From Deltaproteobacteria bacterium (GTDB lineage: Bacteria; JAGRBM01; JAHCIT01), in assembly GCA_026129095.1 (NCBI GenBank), contig JAHCIT010000004.1, positions 270,850-334,849 on the forward strand: a stretch of DNA of 64,000 nt. The letters run 5' to 3'. This document shows positions 34,168 through 43,777 of the stretch, one piece after another. Numbering within the stretch: position 1 is the stretch's first letter; the number at the start of each line of letters is the position of its first letter. Made by a program: the position numbers and the translations under genes. The notes below the pieces were generated by a model. It saw nothing but the letters and a program-made list of their open reading frames with translations, was not told the origin of the DNA and ran no database searches.

Positions 34168-35480
34168 TGGGCTCCAGCGATATCACCATTGACGAGCAGG
34201 GCGCACTCCAGCTTTCTCCCGAAACACTGGAGCGGCTCAATCTTGAGCCGGGCCAGACCGTACGGATCCTGTTCGAGGGCGAGAATACCCTCGGACTGCT
34301 GACGGCAAGAGGCGAAGTGCGGGACATGCCCGATGGCACCCCCCTGTTCATGGGGTCGCTGGCCAATATGCCGATTGCCGACGTGTTCAGTTTCCTGACC
34401 ATGATCGCCCGCAGCGGTGTGCTGCGGATTTTCACCGAAGGATACGAGAGGGCCATTTACTTCCGGACCGGCGAGATCATCTTCGCGATCAGCACGCATC
34501 CGGAGTACAAGCTGGGTGTTTTCCTGCTGAACCGCGGCGTGATCGACAAGCGGCAACTGAGAGAAGTGGAGCGGGACTACACATCGGACCGGCGGTTCGG
34601 AAAGCTGCTCGTCGAGAAGGGATTCCTCACCACGCAGCAGCTCTGGGATTCTGTCCGTGCCCAGATCGAGGAAATCGTCTATTCCCTGTTCACGCTCCAG
34701 GCGGGAGATTTCATCTTCGTTGAGGGGGAGAATTTCCTCTCCGAAGACCTCGCCGGGTTTTCCCTGTCATCCCAGAATCTCCTGATGGAAGGCATCCGTC
34801 GCACAGACGAGTGGGCTCTCATCAATGAGGAGCTTCCGGACGATGGCGCCATCCCCCTCCTGCCGGACAGCCCGCCAGCCAAGCTGCCTGATACCGAGAA
34901 TGCACGGAAGGTGCTGACGCTTGTTGACGGGCGGCGATCGATCAAGCTGGTCGTCAAGCTCTCCCGGCTGGGGGAGTTCGAGGGCAAACGGGCCCTGTAT
35001 GACCTGCTGAAGTCGAAGCACGTCAAGATTCCGCGGGAAGACTCCGGGAAAAAGGCCGCACGGGACTATGCCGCCGAGGCCCGGGCACTCGTTGACCGGC
35101 ACAACACCCTGCTCCGCCAGCTTTATGCCGATCTCAAGTCCAAAAACATCGAGGTGAATTTGCAGGGGACGCTTCGCACGTTCCTGAAGGAACTGGCAAC
35201 CACGCGGTTTGCCGACATCTTCCAGAACGTCGAACTCAACGCCGCCGGCGAGATGGATCCCGATGCGGTCATCCGGAACCAGAAGCCGGGTGCCAGCACC
35301 TCCCAAAAGGCCCTCGCCATTGAGGGCCTGGGAGAACTGCTCAACTTCGAACTCCTTCAGGACGCCCTCCGCGAAATGGCCAACTACGCCATTTTCACGG
35401 TCCGGAACTCCTGCCCTGATGACGTGGCAGAACATATCGTCGGCCGTGTGCGGCAGCTTCAGGCAGGGAAGACCGAGTGA
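34167..35480 (+). CDS. DUF4388-domain protein
   Basis: 437 aa. A short AbrB/MraZ-like strand set opens the protein (LQLSPETLERLNLEPGQTVRILFEG), followed by a DUF4388/PATAN domain at about 60-230 (MGSLANMPIADVFSFLTMIARSGVLRIF; YFRTGEIIFAISTHPEYKLGVFLLNRGVIDKRQL; GKLLVEKGFLTTQQLWDSV). A helical C-terminal half follows (FADIFQNVEL..., LGELLNFELLQDALREM). DUF4388 proteins are thought to be signalling or gliding-related scaffolds; the function here is unknown. It sits between proS and pyrF with overlaps at both ends, which is an odd place for a regulator. It is related in domain plan to the protein at 1-804 but lacks a receiver. Confidence 0.8.
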   Translation: MGSSDITIDEQGALQLSPETLERLNLEPGQTVRILFEGENTLGLLTARGEVRDMPDGTPLFMGSLANMPIADVFSFLTMIARSGVLRIFTEGYERAIYFRTGEIIFAISTHPEYKLGVFLLNRGVIDKRQLREVERDYTSDRRFGKLLVEKGFLTTQQLWDSVRAQIEEIVYSLFTLQAGDFIFVEGENFLSEDLAGFSLSSQNLLMEGIRRTDEWALINEELPDDGAIPLLPDSPPAKLPDTENARKVLTLVDGRRSIKLVVKLSRLGEFEGKRALYDLLKSKHVKIPREDSGKKAARDYAAEARALVDRHNTLLRQLYADLKSKNIEVNLQGTLRTFLKELATTRFADIFQNVELNAAGEMDPDAVIRNQKPGASTSQKALAIEGLGELLNFELLQDALREMANYAIFTVRNSCPDDVAEHIVGRVRQLQAGKTE

Positions 35481-36211
35481 CTGAAGCCATGATGGCCGGA
35501 TTGCCCCGCCTGTTCGTGGCTGCGGATCTCTCCAGCCGGCGGGAACTGGACACGCTGCTGGCGCAGATTGCGCCCACAGGTGCCGGGATCAAGATCGGAC
35601 TGGAGGCCTATACCGCACTCGGCGGAGAACTGGTTCAGGCAGCAGCGGAACAGGGATGTTCCGTCTTTCTGGACCTCAAGTTCCACGATATTCCGACCAC
35701 CGTGGCCCGTGCCTGTACCAATGTGGCCGCACTCGGGGCCTCCCTCACCAATGTGCATGCGCTGGGTGGCCCCCGGATGATCTCCGCCGCCCGCGAGGCG
35801 CTGGAAAAGCACGGTGGCCCAGGCCGCACGAAACTTCTCGCCGTCACCATCCTGACGAGCCACAGCGAAGCCGATGTCCGCGAACTCGGATTCACGGAAA
35901 ACTCCGCCGTGCTGGTCCCGAGGCTGGCCCGGATGGCCAGGGATGCGGGAGCCGACGGCGTGGTTTGCTCGCCACACGAAGCCTCCGGCGTCCGTGAGGC
36001 CGCCGGGCCCGGCTTTCTTATCGTCACACCCGGAGTCCGCCCGTCCGGATCGGCCTCGAACGACCAGCAGCGGATTGCAACACCGGTGGACGCCATCCGT
36101 TCCGGGGCCACCCATCTCGTCGTGGGACGTCCCATCACGGGCGCACCCGATCCGGCCGCCGCGGCGCAGGCGATTATCGGGGAAATCCGGGCCACACTGG
36201 CCGGTAACTGA
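35477..36211 (+). CDS. pyrF: Orotidine 5'-phosphate decarboxylase
   Basis: Last step of UMP synthesis. 244 aa TIM barrel of the short bacterial type. The catalytic tetrad region is FLDLKFHDIPTT (Asp66, Lys68, Asp71), with the N-terminal substrate Asp-Lys pair in VAADLSSR and IKIGLEAY, the phosphate-binding VTPGVRPSG and the C-terminal GATHLVVGRPIT. GTG start overlapping the DUF4388 stop (GTGA). The anmK ATG lies 2 bases after its stop. Confidence 0.94.
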   Translation: MTEAMMAGLPRLFVAADLSSRRELDTLLAQIAPTGAGIKIGLEAYTALGGELVQAAAEQGCSVFLDLKFHDIPTTVARACTNVAALGASLTNVHALGGPRMISAAREALEKHGGPGRTKLLAVTILTSHSEADVRELGFTENSAVLVPRLARMARDAGADGVVCSPHEASGVREAAGPGFLIVTPGVRPSGSASNDQQRIATPVDAIRSGATHLVVGRPITGAPDPAAAAQAIIGEIRATLAGN

Positions 36212-36213
36212 TC

Positions 36214-37380
36214 ATGCCACCAGTTACCGGCCTTGGGATGATGAGCGGCACATCGGCCGACGGAATCGATGCCGTTCCGGTGGAGTTTCCGCCGGGCAAA
36301 CGCCCCAGACCAGGGAAACGGGTGACGGCGCCCTACCCGGCTCCACTCCGGACCGAACTCCTGAAGCTGGCCGAAGCGCGCTCGTTTCCGGTAGACCGGA
36401 TCGCCGAACTGTCGGTCGAACTCGGACGGCTCCATCTGGAACTGGCACTGAAAGTCTCGAAGTCACTCAAGCGAAATCCGGATTTCATCGCACTGCATGG
36501 GCAGACCATCCGTCACCGGCCCGAGGCCGGGTACACCTGGCAGCTTGTGGACCCGGCTCCGGTGGCCGCCGGAACCGGAGCAACAGTGATCTCCGATTTC
36601 CGCACCGCCGATGTGGCCGAGGGCGGGGAGGGAGCGCCGCTGGTCCCGTTTGCCCACCAGATCCTGTTTGCTGACGCGAAAAAATGGACCGCTGCCGTCA
36701 ATATCGGCGGTATCGCCAATGTGACGCTGCTCCCCCCTGCCGGATCGAACCACTCCATCACCGGATTCGACACCGGCCCCGGTAACATGCTGATCGACGC
36801 CTGGGTCCAGGAACATGCGGGACAGCCGTTCGACCGTGACGGCCGGATCGCCCGGAAAGGGACGCCGCAGCCGGCAGGCCGGAGGTGGCTTGAGCGTGAG
36901 CCGTATTTTGCCGAACCCCCTCCCAAATCCACGGGGCGCGAGCAGTTCGGCAAGGTGTTTCTCGGCAAGATCCGCCGGAACCTCGTCCGCATGGGGCTGC
37001 ACGATGCCGTGGCGACGCTTACGCTTTTTACCAGCGCCTCCATCGCTGACCAGGTTCTCAGGTGGTCGCCCGTTCAGCCCGAACGCGTCGTCGTCTGCGG
37101 CGGCGGGGCCTTTAATCCAGCCATCCTCTGGGGTCTCCGGCAGATGCTTCCGGGATCGGAGGTCATTCCGAGCACCCGGATGGGGATAGAGCCGCTGGCC
37201 GTGGAAGCCGCTGCCTTTGCCCTGCTGGGCATGGAGACGCTGAAGGGGCTGCCGTCGAATATCACATCCGTTACCGGGGCCACCCGGCCCGCGATCCTCG
37301 GGCGCATATCCCCCGGAAGATTATTTTTTAAGACGGTATCAGCTGTCCACGCCCTGCCCGCAATCGGGTACACTGGCTGA
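36214..37380 (+). CDS. anmK: Anhydro-N-acetylmuramic acid kinase
   Basis: Converts 1,6-anhydro-MurNAc plus ATP to MurNAc-6-phosphate in peptidoglycan recycling. 388 aa. The family motifs are clear: LGMMSGTSADGIDAV at the start, LHGQTIRHRPE, the catalytic Asp region VISDFRTADVAEGGEGAPLVPF, INIGGIANVTLL-like (VNIGGIANVTLLPP), and FDTGPGNMLID. GGGAFNPAILWGLRQMLP is also typical. Its C-terminus runs a little longer than in E. coli. The next gene is a MurU-like nucleotidyltransferase, which supports a recycling cluster. Confidence 0.93.
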   Translation: MPPVTGLGMMSGTSADGIDAVPVEFPPGKRPRPGKRVTAPYPAPLRTELLKLAEARSFPVDRIAELSVELGRLHLELALKVSKSLKRNPDFIALHGQTIRHRPEAGYTWQLVDPAPVAAGTGATVISDFRTADVAEGGEGAPLVPFAHQILFADAKKWTAAVNIGGIANVTLLPPAGSNHSITGFDTGPGNMLIDAWVQEHAGQPFDRDGRIARKGTPQPAGRRWLEREPYFAEPPPKSTGREQFGKVFLGKIRRNLVRMGLHDAVATLTLFTSASIADQVLRWSPVQPERVVVCGGGAFNPAILWGLRQMLPGSEVIPSTRMGIEPLAVEAAAFALLGMETLKGLPSNITSVTGATRPAILGRISPGRLFFKTVSAVHALPAIGYTG

Positions 37381-37385
37381 CGGGT

Positions 37386-38465
37386 ATGGATGCGCTCATT
37401 CTCGCTGCCGGCCTCGGAACCCGGCTCCGTCCGCTGACGGAGTACCTTCCCAAGCCGCTGGTACCGGTGCTGAACACGCCGCTCATTGACCTTGCCATCG
37501 ACTGGCTGCGGGTTCAGGGGATGAGCCGTTTTACGGTCAATTCGCACTACAAGGCCGATCTGCTCCGCTCCCACCTGAATCAGCGGGCTCTCCATGACCG
37601 GATCGATATAACGGAGAGCCACGAACCCGCCATCCTCGGGACAGGTGGGGCCATCCTCAAGGTGATTGATACCTTCAAGGGCGACTGCTTCGTGCTCTGG
37701 AACTCCGATATCCTGTTTGCACCGGAACTGGGACCGGTCATCGAGGGGCATCGCTCGTCAGGTGCGCTGGCAACTCTGGTTCTCCGGCGGCGTGATGTGC
37801 AGAAATTCGGCGGCTTTACACGCGAACCCGATGGGCTCATCACCTCCTATGTCCCCCCCAGCCCCGGCCGGCCGCCCCTTCATGCGGGCATCTATACCGG
37901 AGTCATGGTGCTCAGCCCGGAGATTCGCATCCACTTTCCGCCGGGGAAAGACATCTTCTGCATTATCGCCGACGTGATCCGGCCGCTGATCGAAAAGGGC
38001 GAAAGGGTCCGCGGGGTGTTCAGCGATGAATCTTGGAGCGATCTCGGGAACCCTGAAGCCTATTTCCGGGCGAATTTCGAGGAACTGGCCCTGCTGGAAA
38101 GCGGCCCCAATCCTCTCACCCGGTTTCTCAGGAGCCTGCTGGAGCGCAAGGGCTACGAAAACCGGGGCAACGGATTCTGGGCCATGCCGCACCAGAAACA
38201 GGTGCCGGCCCAGGGGCCGTCGCTGGTGGGCCCGGATGTCGTCTGCGGACGGGACGTGGCTCTCGGCGAGCGGGTCATCATTGGCAGCGGGGCGCGAATC
38301 TACGGCGCCGGCCTGCTGGAGGACTCGATTGTCTGGCCCGGCGTCGAGGCCGTCCTGCGCTCGCCATCCGGGAACCGGAAGATCCAGGACCGCATCTTTT
38401 CCGGTAGCGGCTACTATGCCGTGCCGACGAACCGCGAGGAAATCCCCCAGCTTCCGCCGGTCTAA
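37386..38465 (+). CDS. Nucleotidyltransferase (MurU-like / sugar-1-phosphate NTP transferase)
   Basis: 359 aa. The N-terminal catalytic domain begins ALILAAGLGTRLRPLTEYLPKPLVPV, the GxGxRxxPLT...PKP motif of sugar-phosphate nucleotidyltransferases. GTGGAILK and WNSDILF (metal Asp) follow, and ESWSDLGNPEAYF ends the domain. About 100 C-terminal residues form left-handed beta-helix turns (VVCGRDVALGERVIIGSGARIYGAG). The catalytic part resembles MurU (MurNAc-1-P uridylyltransferase) and mannose-1-P guanylyltransferase; the position right after anmK favours a cell-wall sugar. Which nucleotide and sugar are used is not known. It is convergent with the next gene (22-base gap). Confidence 0.85.
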   Translation: MDALILAAGLGTRLRPLTEYLPKPLVPVLNTPLIDLAIDWLRVQGMSRFTVNSHYKADLLRSHLNQRALHDRIDITESHEPAILGTGGAILKVIDTFKGDCFVLWNSDILFAPELGPVIEGHRSSGALATLVLRRRDVQKFGGFTREPDGLITSYVPPSPGRPPLHAGIYTGVMVLSPEIRIHFPPGKDIFCIIADVIRPLIEKGERVRGVFSDESWSDLGNPEAYFRANFEELALLESGPNPLTRFLRSLLERKGYENRGNGFWAMPHQKQVPAQGPSLVGPDVVCGRDVALGERVIIGSGARIYGAGLLEDSIVWPGVEAVLRSPSGNRKIQDRIFSGSGYYAVPTNREEIPQLPPV

Positions 38466-38487
38466 TCGAGGGCCCGGTCCCGGCCGG

Positions 38488-40881
38488 TCAGGCAAGCCCC
38501 CACTGGCGGCGCAGGAACCATTCGACCGACAGCAGTGCCGCCAGAACCAGCAGCACGAATCCGTTGTCCCAGAGTTCGACTTCACGGGCCCCCAGGACCC
38601 GGAACGCATCCACGGGCTTTACCGACGGCACACCGTCTGTCCGGCCCTTCTCGATCCGGAGCGACCGTCCTCCAAGACGGTTCGCCAGTGCATCCATCAG
38701 CTCCGTTTCGACACGGGTTCGCTCATATTCGGCCACCGGGCTCAGCACCTCGACAAAAGCGGTGTCGGAACCGAGCTCCAGACCGGAAGAGGACTTCGCC
38801 CCGCTCCAGATGGACAGGAACCCCTTTCCCTCGGCAATGCAGGTGGTTTCAAAGACGCCCGGCCCCGACTGGACCACCGGTTGCGGACAGATATTGCCGG
38901 TCATCGAACTGATTCCCCGCGCCTTCAGGTCAACAATCGCCTGCTCGGCCGGGCGGTACTGCTCGTCCAGGACGGATACACGCACACGCATTTCCTCGCC
39001 GGGACGGTACTGGCGGCGCGGCGTCGTCACCTGTACCCGCTGGCTGGAAGGATCCTTGGTGAGCCACCGGAGGGCTTCACGCCAGAATGTCGCATAGTGC
39101 CGGGCTGTCCCCTCCTGTGCGGCTGCAGGGAAGGCCCAGAACCATGACGAATCACCTGCCACGGAGAGCACCCGCCCCTTGCTGTACTGCCGCCCGGCGA
39201 CCAGTGACATAGGCCTCCCATCCGGATACTTCAGTCTGGGATGGTTCATGAGCGAGAACGCATCCGGCTTGAGCGGTCCCGTCAGGTTCATGCCTTCTAC
39301 TGGCGGAAGCCGTTTCCAGAGTTTTTCATTCTCGTCCGGATCGGAAACCAGCCGGGTCATGGGGTGGATACGCCCTGTCTGGGATAACTCGGGAGCGAAA
39401 GGAGCCGTCTCGTAGACCCGGCCCATGTCCAGCAGGCCAGCCCCCTGGAACCGCTCGAACGGCATCAGGTCACGGATGGCAGCCCAGTTGAAGTTGGTGT
39501 CGGAAAAACCCTGGTCGCCTCCGATTAATACCAGTCCACCACCCTGCTCGGCCACGAACTTCCGCATGTTCTCCAGATGACCCAGGTTGATCCCGTAATG
39601 ATCCTGGTACTGGAAGTTCTGCATGATCACGACATCAAAGGAAGGAAGCTGACGGTCAAAAATCTCGTCTGTCGGAAACGGAATCAGGGACAGGTCCCGC
39701 TCGGGAAAGTTCTGCATTCTCACCTGCGCCAGATCCCGCAGGATCATGAACGAGATCAGGTCGATATTGGGGTCACGCTTGAACAGCTGCCTCAGGAACC
39801 GGACGTCCCAGCTCGGATGCCCGACCACCTGAAGCACCCGGATCCGGTCGCGGATCACGTTGAGAATAAAGGCCTTCTTGTTATTGTCGCGGATCCGTTC
39901 CACTTCGACAGGCGGAACCTGAACCTCGTAAATGAACTCACCTACCTCCTGCGGCGAAAAAGACAGGGTGGCTTTCAGTGTGTGCGCGCCAGAATCAGGA
40001 ACCTGGACCTGGGTCTGCGCGATCACTCCTCCCCCGAACCGGAGCTGGACTGGCAGACGCTGGGCGGAAATGCCGCTGGTGCGAACGTGTATGGTGATTT
40101 CCGCCTGGTTCCTGATGAACGCATAGTCGTCCACCTCTAGCGAGGAGATCGCCACGTCCGGTATGGGCTCCTCGCCACCGACCAGAACCGTCGAGACGGG
40201 GGCATTCACCCCGGCAAGCCCGGCCTGCCGGAGCCGGTCGGCGAACACGTTTTCCCGGCGAGTGGCCTCGGAAAGCCCGGACAGGTCCGCGCCGTCGGAA
40301 ACAATGACCACTCCGCTGGTCGGCTGATCCTTGATACGCCGGGCCATATCCACGAGGAGCGAGGAGAAATCGGTCGAGAATCCCGCCACCGGCAGGCTCG
40401 CCCCCTCGCCCGCCATTCCGGGGAGCGGCGCGATCCGGAAATCATCGCCGCTGCCTGAAAAGCCGAGCATCCTTATGTCGTAGTTCTCGCGCCACTGATC
40501 CAGCGGGAGTCCACCTGCCGCCAGCCACCTTGTCACCGCTTCCCGGCGTTCGGCACCCCCGTTCGCGTCCGGAATCTCCATGCTTGGGCTCTGGTCAAAA
40601 TACACGACCAGCTGGTTGCGGATCGGCTGTGTTTTCTGGAGCTGCACACGCGGGCCGGCAGCCGCCACGGCAATCGCCCCAACGGCGGCCAGACGCAGCA
40701 GCACCAGCAGCACTCCCCTGGCACCCCCGGCACGGATATCGGAAACGGCGCTGGCGAGCAGGGCTGCCACGAGTGCCACCAGGACATATAGAAACAGGCC
40801 TTCCAGCCGCTCCGAATAGACGATCTCCCAGCGATCGAAATCCCCGCCCGAAGCGGCCAGCCTGTCCATCAGTCCGTTCAC
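38488..40881 (-). CDS. Large membrane protein with VWA-like and glutamine-amidotransferase-like domains
   Basis: 797 aa. Two hydrophobic segments near the N-terminus (about 28-50, 58-76) and one at the C-terminus (LLVLAALLSVEWFLRRQW), so most of the protein is periplasmic. Residues 90-220 hold a degenerate VWA fold with the MIDAS-like D-Q-S-P-S motif and VVIVSDGADLSG. A GATase1-like flavodoxin fold follows (about 360-560: LQVVGHPSWDVRFLRQL, GGGLVLIGGDQGFSDTNF). A beta-sandwich (PRRQYRPGEEMRVRVSVLD) comes next. Proteins of this plan occur at the end of MoxR-DUF58-BatA operons in Planctomycetes and Myxococcota. ATGA overlap with the DUF4159 gene. Confidence 0.82.
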   Translation of the reverse strand: MNGLMDRLAASGGDFDRWEIVYSERLEGLFLYVLVALVAALLASAVSDIRAGGARGVLLVLLRLAAVGAIAVAAAGPRVQLQKTQPIRNQLVVYFDQSPSMEIPDANGGAERREAVTRWLAAGGLPLDQWRENYDIRMLGFSGSGDDFRIAPLPGMAGEGASLPVAGFSTDFSSLLVDMARRIKDQPTSGVVIVSDGADLSGLSEATRRENVFADRLRQAGLAGVNAPVSTVLVGGEEPIPDVAISSLEVDDYAFIRNQAEITIHVRTSGISAQRLPVQLRFGGGVIAQTQVQVPDSGAHTLKATLSFSPQEVGEFIYEVQVPPVEVERIRDNNKKAFILNVIRDRIRVLQVVGHPSWDVRFLRQLFKRDPNIDLISFMILRDLAQVRMQNFPERDLSLIPFPTDEIFDRQLPSFDVVIMQNFQYQDHYGINLGHLENMRKFVAEQGGGLVLIGGDQGFSDTNFNWAAIRDLMPFERFQGAGLLDMGRVYETAPFAPELSQTGRIHPMTRLVSDPDENEKLWKRLPPVEGMNLTGPLKPDAFSLMNHPRLKYPDGRPMSLVAGRQYSKGRVLSVAGDSSWFWAFPAAAQEGTARHYATFWREALRWLTKDPSSQRVQVTTPRRQYRPGEEMRVRVSVLDEQYRPAEQAIVDLKARGISSMTGNICPQPVVQSGPGVFETTCIAEGKGFLSIWSGAKSSSGLELGSDTAFVEVLSPVAEYERTRVETELMDALANRLGGRSLRIEKGRTDGVPSVKPVDAFRVLGAREVELWDNGFVLLVLAALLSVEWFLRRQWGLA

Positions 40882-41633
40882 AGCCGCCGCCTCTTCAGGA
40901 TGAACGGGATATGGACCTGATCGCTCTTGTAGTCCACGTTCAGCGCATACATGAAGATATTCAGGCCCATGCGGAACGCCCGTTCCCGGCCGGCCTCGCC
41001 AGCCGAAATCTGGTCATGAACAAACCCGCCATCCGACCGCCGGGCCCATGCACCTCCAAGATCATTCCGGGAATACAGAATTGCCGTCCGGCCGCCCACC
41101 TGAACGCCTTCGATCTCCTTCGCGACGGAAAGCCGTCCCGGGGCGCCCTCCAGCAGGAAGAATGACTTGTAGATGTCATGATTGTGCGGAACCGGCATCA
41201 TCGGATTCCGCGGAAACAGGCGCTCAGCGGTCAGCCGCACGCTCCGGTCGAAACCGCCGCCAGAAAGCCCCGTGCAATCGTCAAATACGATCGTGCCGCC
41301 AAAGGCGACATATTTTCGCAGATTGAAGATGGCGTTGTCCGGAAACGCATCGAACGCCTCGCAGCCAGTGATCCACAGCAGCGGCTGGTAGAACAGCTCC
41401 GGCGAATCCCACGCCAGATCGAGCCGCTCCGGGGAAACGACGATACTCGTATGACGGGACAGGTAGATCATCAGCGAGCGGGCAGCCGTCGGATTCGGGT
41501 TCCAGATGCCACCGGGATACTGGAGCTGGGCAAAACGGACGCGCTGGCGATCGGACTGCGCGGCTGCCGGATACGGCAACGCCGCCAGAGCGGCCATCAC
41601 CAGCAGCACGGCGACGGGCAGCAGCCGCTTCAT
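40878..41633 (-). CDS. DUF4159 protein, periplasmic
   Basis: 251 aa with a cleavable signal peptide (LAALPYPAAAQS). The body is a flavodoxin-like DUF4159 fold: VRFAQLQYPGGIWNPNPTAARSLMIYLS at the start, LWITGCEAFDAFPDNAIFNLRKYVAFGGTIVFDDC in the middle and TAILYSRNDLGGAWAR near the end. No function is established for DUF4159; it is a regular part of MoxR/VWA operons. Start and stop overlap the neighbouring genes by 4 bases each, so the stoichiometry is likely coupled to the BatA and GATase-like proteins. Confidence 0.88.
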   Translation of the reverse strand: MKRLLPVAVLLVMAALAALPYPAAAQSDRQRVRFAQLQYPGGIWNPNPTAARSLMIYLSRHTSIVVSPERLDLAWDSPELFYQPLLWITGCEAFDAFPDNAIFNLRKYVAFGGTIVFDDCTGLSGGGFDRSVRLTAERLFPRNPMMPVPHNHDIYKSFFLLEGAPGRLSVAKEIEGVQVGGRTAILYSRNDLGGAWARRSDGGFVHDQISAGEAGRERAFRMGLNIFMYALNVDYKSDQVHIPFILKRRRL

Positions 41634-43771
41634 GGTTTCCGTGCCCTCACTGTCAGTACGGACTCGGCCAGCAGCGCCAGTGCTAGCGCGAGAATGAACG
41701 TGCGGTAGAATTCTTCCCGCCGGCTGAGCGAGAAACTGGCACCCGTGATGATTTCTCCCGACGGACCACCAACCGCGGACAGGGGGTACCGACGCGAAAG
41801 CTGCTCCAGCTGGGTTTCATCCAGGGGCTTAAGATCGGCCTCCACCGGATCAATGTTGACTGCGAACCGGATGCGCTCTCCGGCCCTCGCTCCTCCGCCC
41901 CAGGCAACGGTATAGATTCCGCGCTCCCATGTGTCAGTAATCCGCAGGGGACGGTCACCGTCCGAATCGGCGATTTCCACCGGCAACTGCCGTCCGTCGG
42001 GAGTCTCGACCGTAGCGGTTTTTGCGCCCGGCGGAGCCATCAGTTCCACCGGGCGGGAGGCCGGGACATCAAGGGGGAGCGTGTCGCCCAGGGCCCCGCA
42101 CAAATACTCGGTAATCCGGTGGATCAGCGGCAGGAAGACGGGCTTGAACACGAGGTCCGACCAGTCCCGGTCCAGCGAGGACATCCAGACGAGCGACCGC
42201 CCCTGGCCCAGCTGCCGTTCCACCAGCATGGGCGCGCCGGAGCCAAGCCACATGAGTGCAGCGGCATCACCGCCGCCCGGCTCTCCGAGTCCATAGGCCG
42301 TGAACCTGACCGAACTGAACCCCCCGCCTTCCAGCGCCGTAAAGGGCCGGAACACGGGATGCCCGGTGGCAAACCGGGACAGCCGCTCCCGGCGGTCGTC
42401 GCTGCCCTGTGCGAATACCGCATCCTCGCCGATGGCCCGGATTCCCCGCAGCCTGATGGGCAGGACCCTGCCCATCTGCTCGTTGTACCGGTCCGGGTCG
42501 ATCTGGTCCCCAAGGGAAATGAAGAGTGAGCCGCCTTCTTCAATCCACCGGGCCAGCCTCGACACCGAATCGGATGGCAGTTCCCGCACGTTCATCAGCA
42601 TCACGGCATCAATATCGTTATCCAGCGGGGGCAGTTCGCCTGCGGGTATCACCCGGTACTGGAACCGTGTCTCCGCGGCGGGATTCGGGTGCAGCGCCTG
42701 GCGCACGTAGTAGCTCTCCGCACGCGAATCGAGCGCCTGCTGGTCGCCATCGACGATCAGGAGCTTCAGCTTGCGAAGGGGGTTCAGCACCAGATAGCGG
42801 CGGTTATCGGCCGGCAGGCGGTCGGCCTCCAGTTCAAGCCAGGAAACCTCCCCGCTTGTGAGTTCTGAAGCATCGTAGCTGATCCGTGCAGTGGCGACGG
42901 CCCCCGCCGGAGCCTGGACGGCGCCTCGCAGGATGCTCCGCCGGGCGGTGCGGAGTTCGAACTCGATATCGCCGCTGCCGCTTTCCATCAGGTTCGCCAC
43001 GCGGGCTTCGGCTGTCGCCACGCTCGACTGGCCGGAGGCCTCGCTCACTGCCTGTGCGGAAACGATAGCCCTGTTATCCGTGGACCCGCTGGCCCGCACA
43101 TCGATCAGCTTGAGCGCGGGTGCACCCGGTGGCGGGCTCCCCTGCCCTGGAGCCAGCTGCCAGGCGGCGGATTGCATGTCAGTAAAAAAATAAACCGACT
43201 TCAGTTCCAGCGGCGATTTTTCCAGAAGCACGGCCGCCTTCTCGACACGCGCAAGAGGATCGGGGGCGGCCCATTCGATCCGGATCCGGTCCAGCGACTG
43301 CAGCAGTTCCTTCTGCGACTGAATCAGGTTTTCCGGGTCTTCGTCCCGGCTGACCAGGGGGATCACGACCGCCTGGTCCTCGGGCTTCAGACTTGTCACC
43401 AGTGCACGAGCCAGCGAGAGGGCATGGTCGAACCTCGGCCCCGAACTTTCCCGGTAGTCCATGCTCGCGGAGTTGTCGACGATGATGGCGACCGCCTCCG
43501 GCTCCATGCCGCGCCCTACGCTCGTGTCCTTGATTGTCCGGTAGGGGCGTGCGATCCAGAATGTCAGCAGGATAATGGCCAGCATCCGGAGCAGCATGAG
43601 AAGCACGTCCTCAAGACGCCGCCGCCGCTGGGTGGGCGGCGGGCTCTCATCCACCAGGCGGATGGCCGGGAAACGGACGCGCTGTCCCCGGACCCGGTTG
43701 AACAGGTGAATGAGCAGCGGCACGGCTGCGAGAAGCAACCCGCCCAGCAGCGATATGTGGAGGAGCGACAT
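41630..43771 (-). CDS. BatA-type VWA membrane protein
   Basis: 713 aa. The N-terminus has the BatA signature: LLGGLLLAAVPLLIHLFNR then RVRFPAIRLVDES, a second membrane segment (LLMLLRMLAIILLTFWIARPY), and then a VWA domain with the metal-ion-dependent adhesion site DNSASMDYRE. A long periplasmic part follows with a GATase-like fold (DIDAVMLMNVRELP, SLFISLGDQIDPD). A C-terminal membrane helix (TFILALALALLAESVLT) ends the protein. VWA proteins of this group are thought to be clients or partners of the MoxR ATPase two genes upstream. Confidence 0.88.
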   Translation of the reverse strand: MSLLHISLLGGLLLAAVPLLIHLFNRVRGQRVRFPAIRLVDESPPPTQRRRRLEDVLLMLLRMLAIILLTFWIARPYRTIKDTSVGRGMEPEAVAIIVDNSASMDYRESSGPRFDHALSLARALVTSLKPEDQAVVIPLVSRDEDPENLIQSQKELLQSLDRIRIEWAAPDPLARVEKAAVLLEKSPLELKSVYFFTDMQSAAWQLAPGQGSPPPGAPALKLIDVRASGSTDNRAIVSAQAVSEASGQSSVATAEARVANLMESGSGDIEFELRTARRSILRGAVQAPAGAVATARISYDASELTSGEVSWLELEADRLPADNRRYLVLNPLRKLKLLIVDGDQQALDSRAESYYVRQALHPNPAAETRFQYRVIPAGELPPLDNDIDAVMLMNVRELPSDSVSRLARWIEEGGSLFISLGDQIDPDRYNEQMGRVLPIRLRGIRAIGEDAVFAQGSDDRRERLSRFATGHPVFRPFTALEGGGFSSVRFTAYGLGEPGGGDAAALMWLGSGAPMLVERQLGQGRSLVWMSSLDRDWSDLVFKPVFLPLIHRITEYLCGALGDTLPLDVPASRPVELMAPPGAKTATVETPDGRQLPVEIADSDGDRPLRITDTWERGIYTVAWGGGARAGERIRFAVNIDPVEADLKPLDETQLEQLSRRYPLSAVGGPSGEIITGASFSLSRREEFYRTFILALALALLAESVLTVRARKP

Positions 43772-43777
43772 CCTGCC

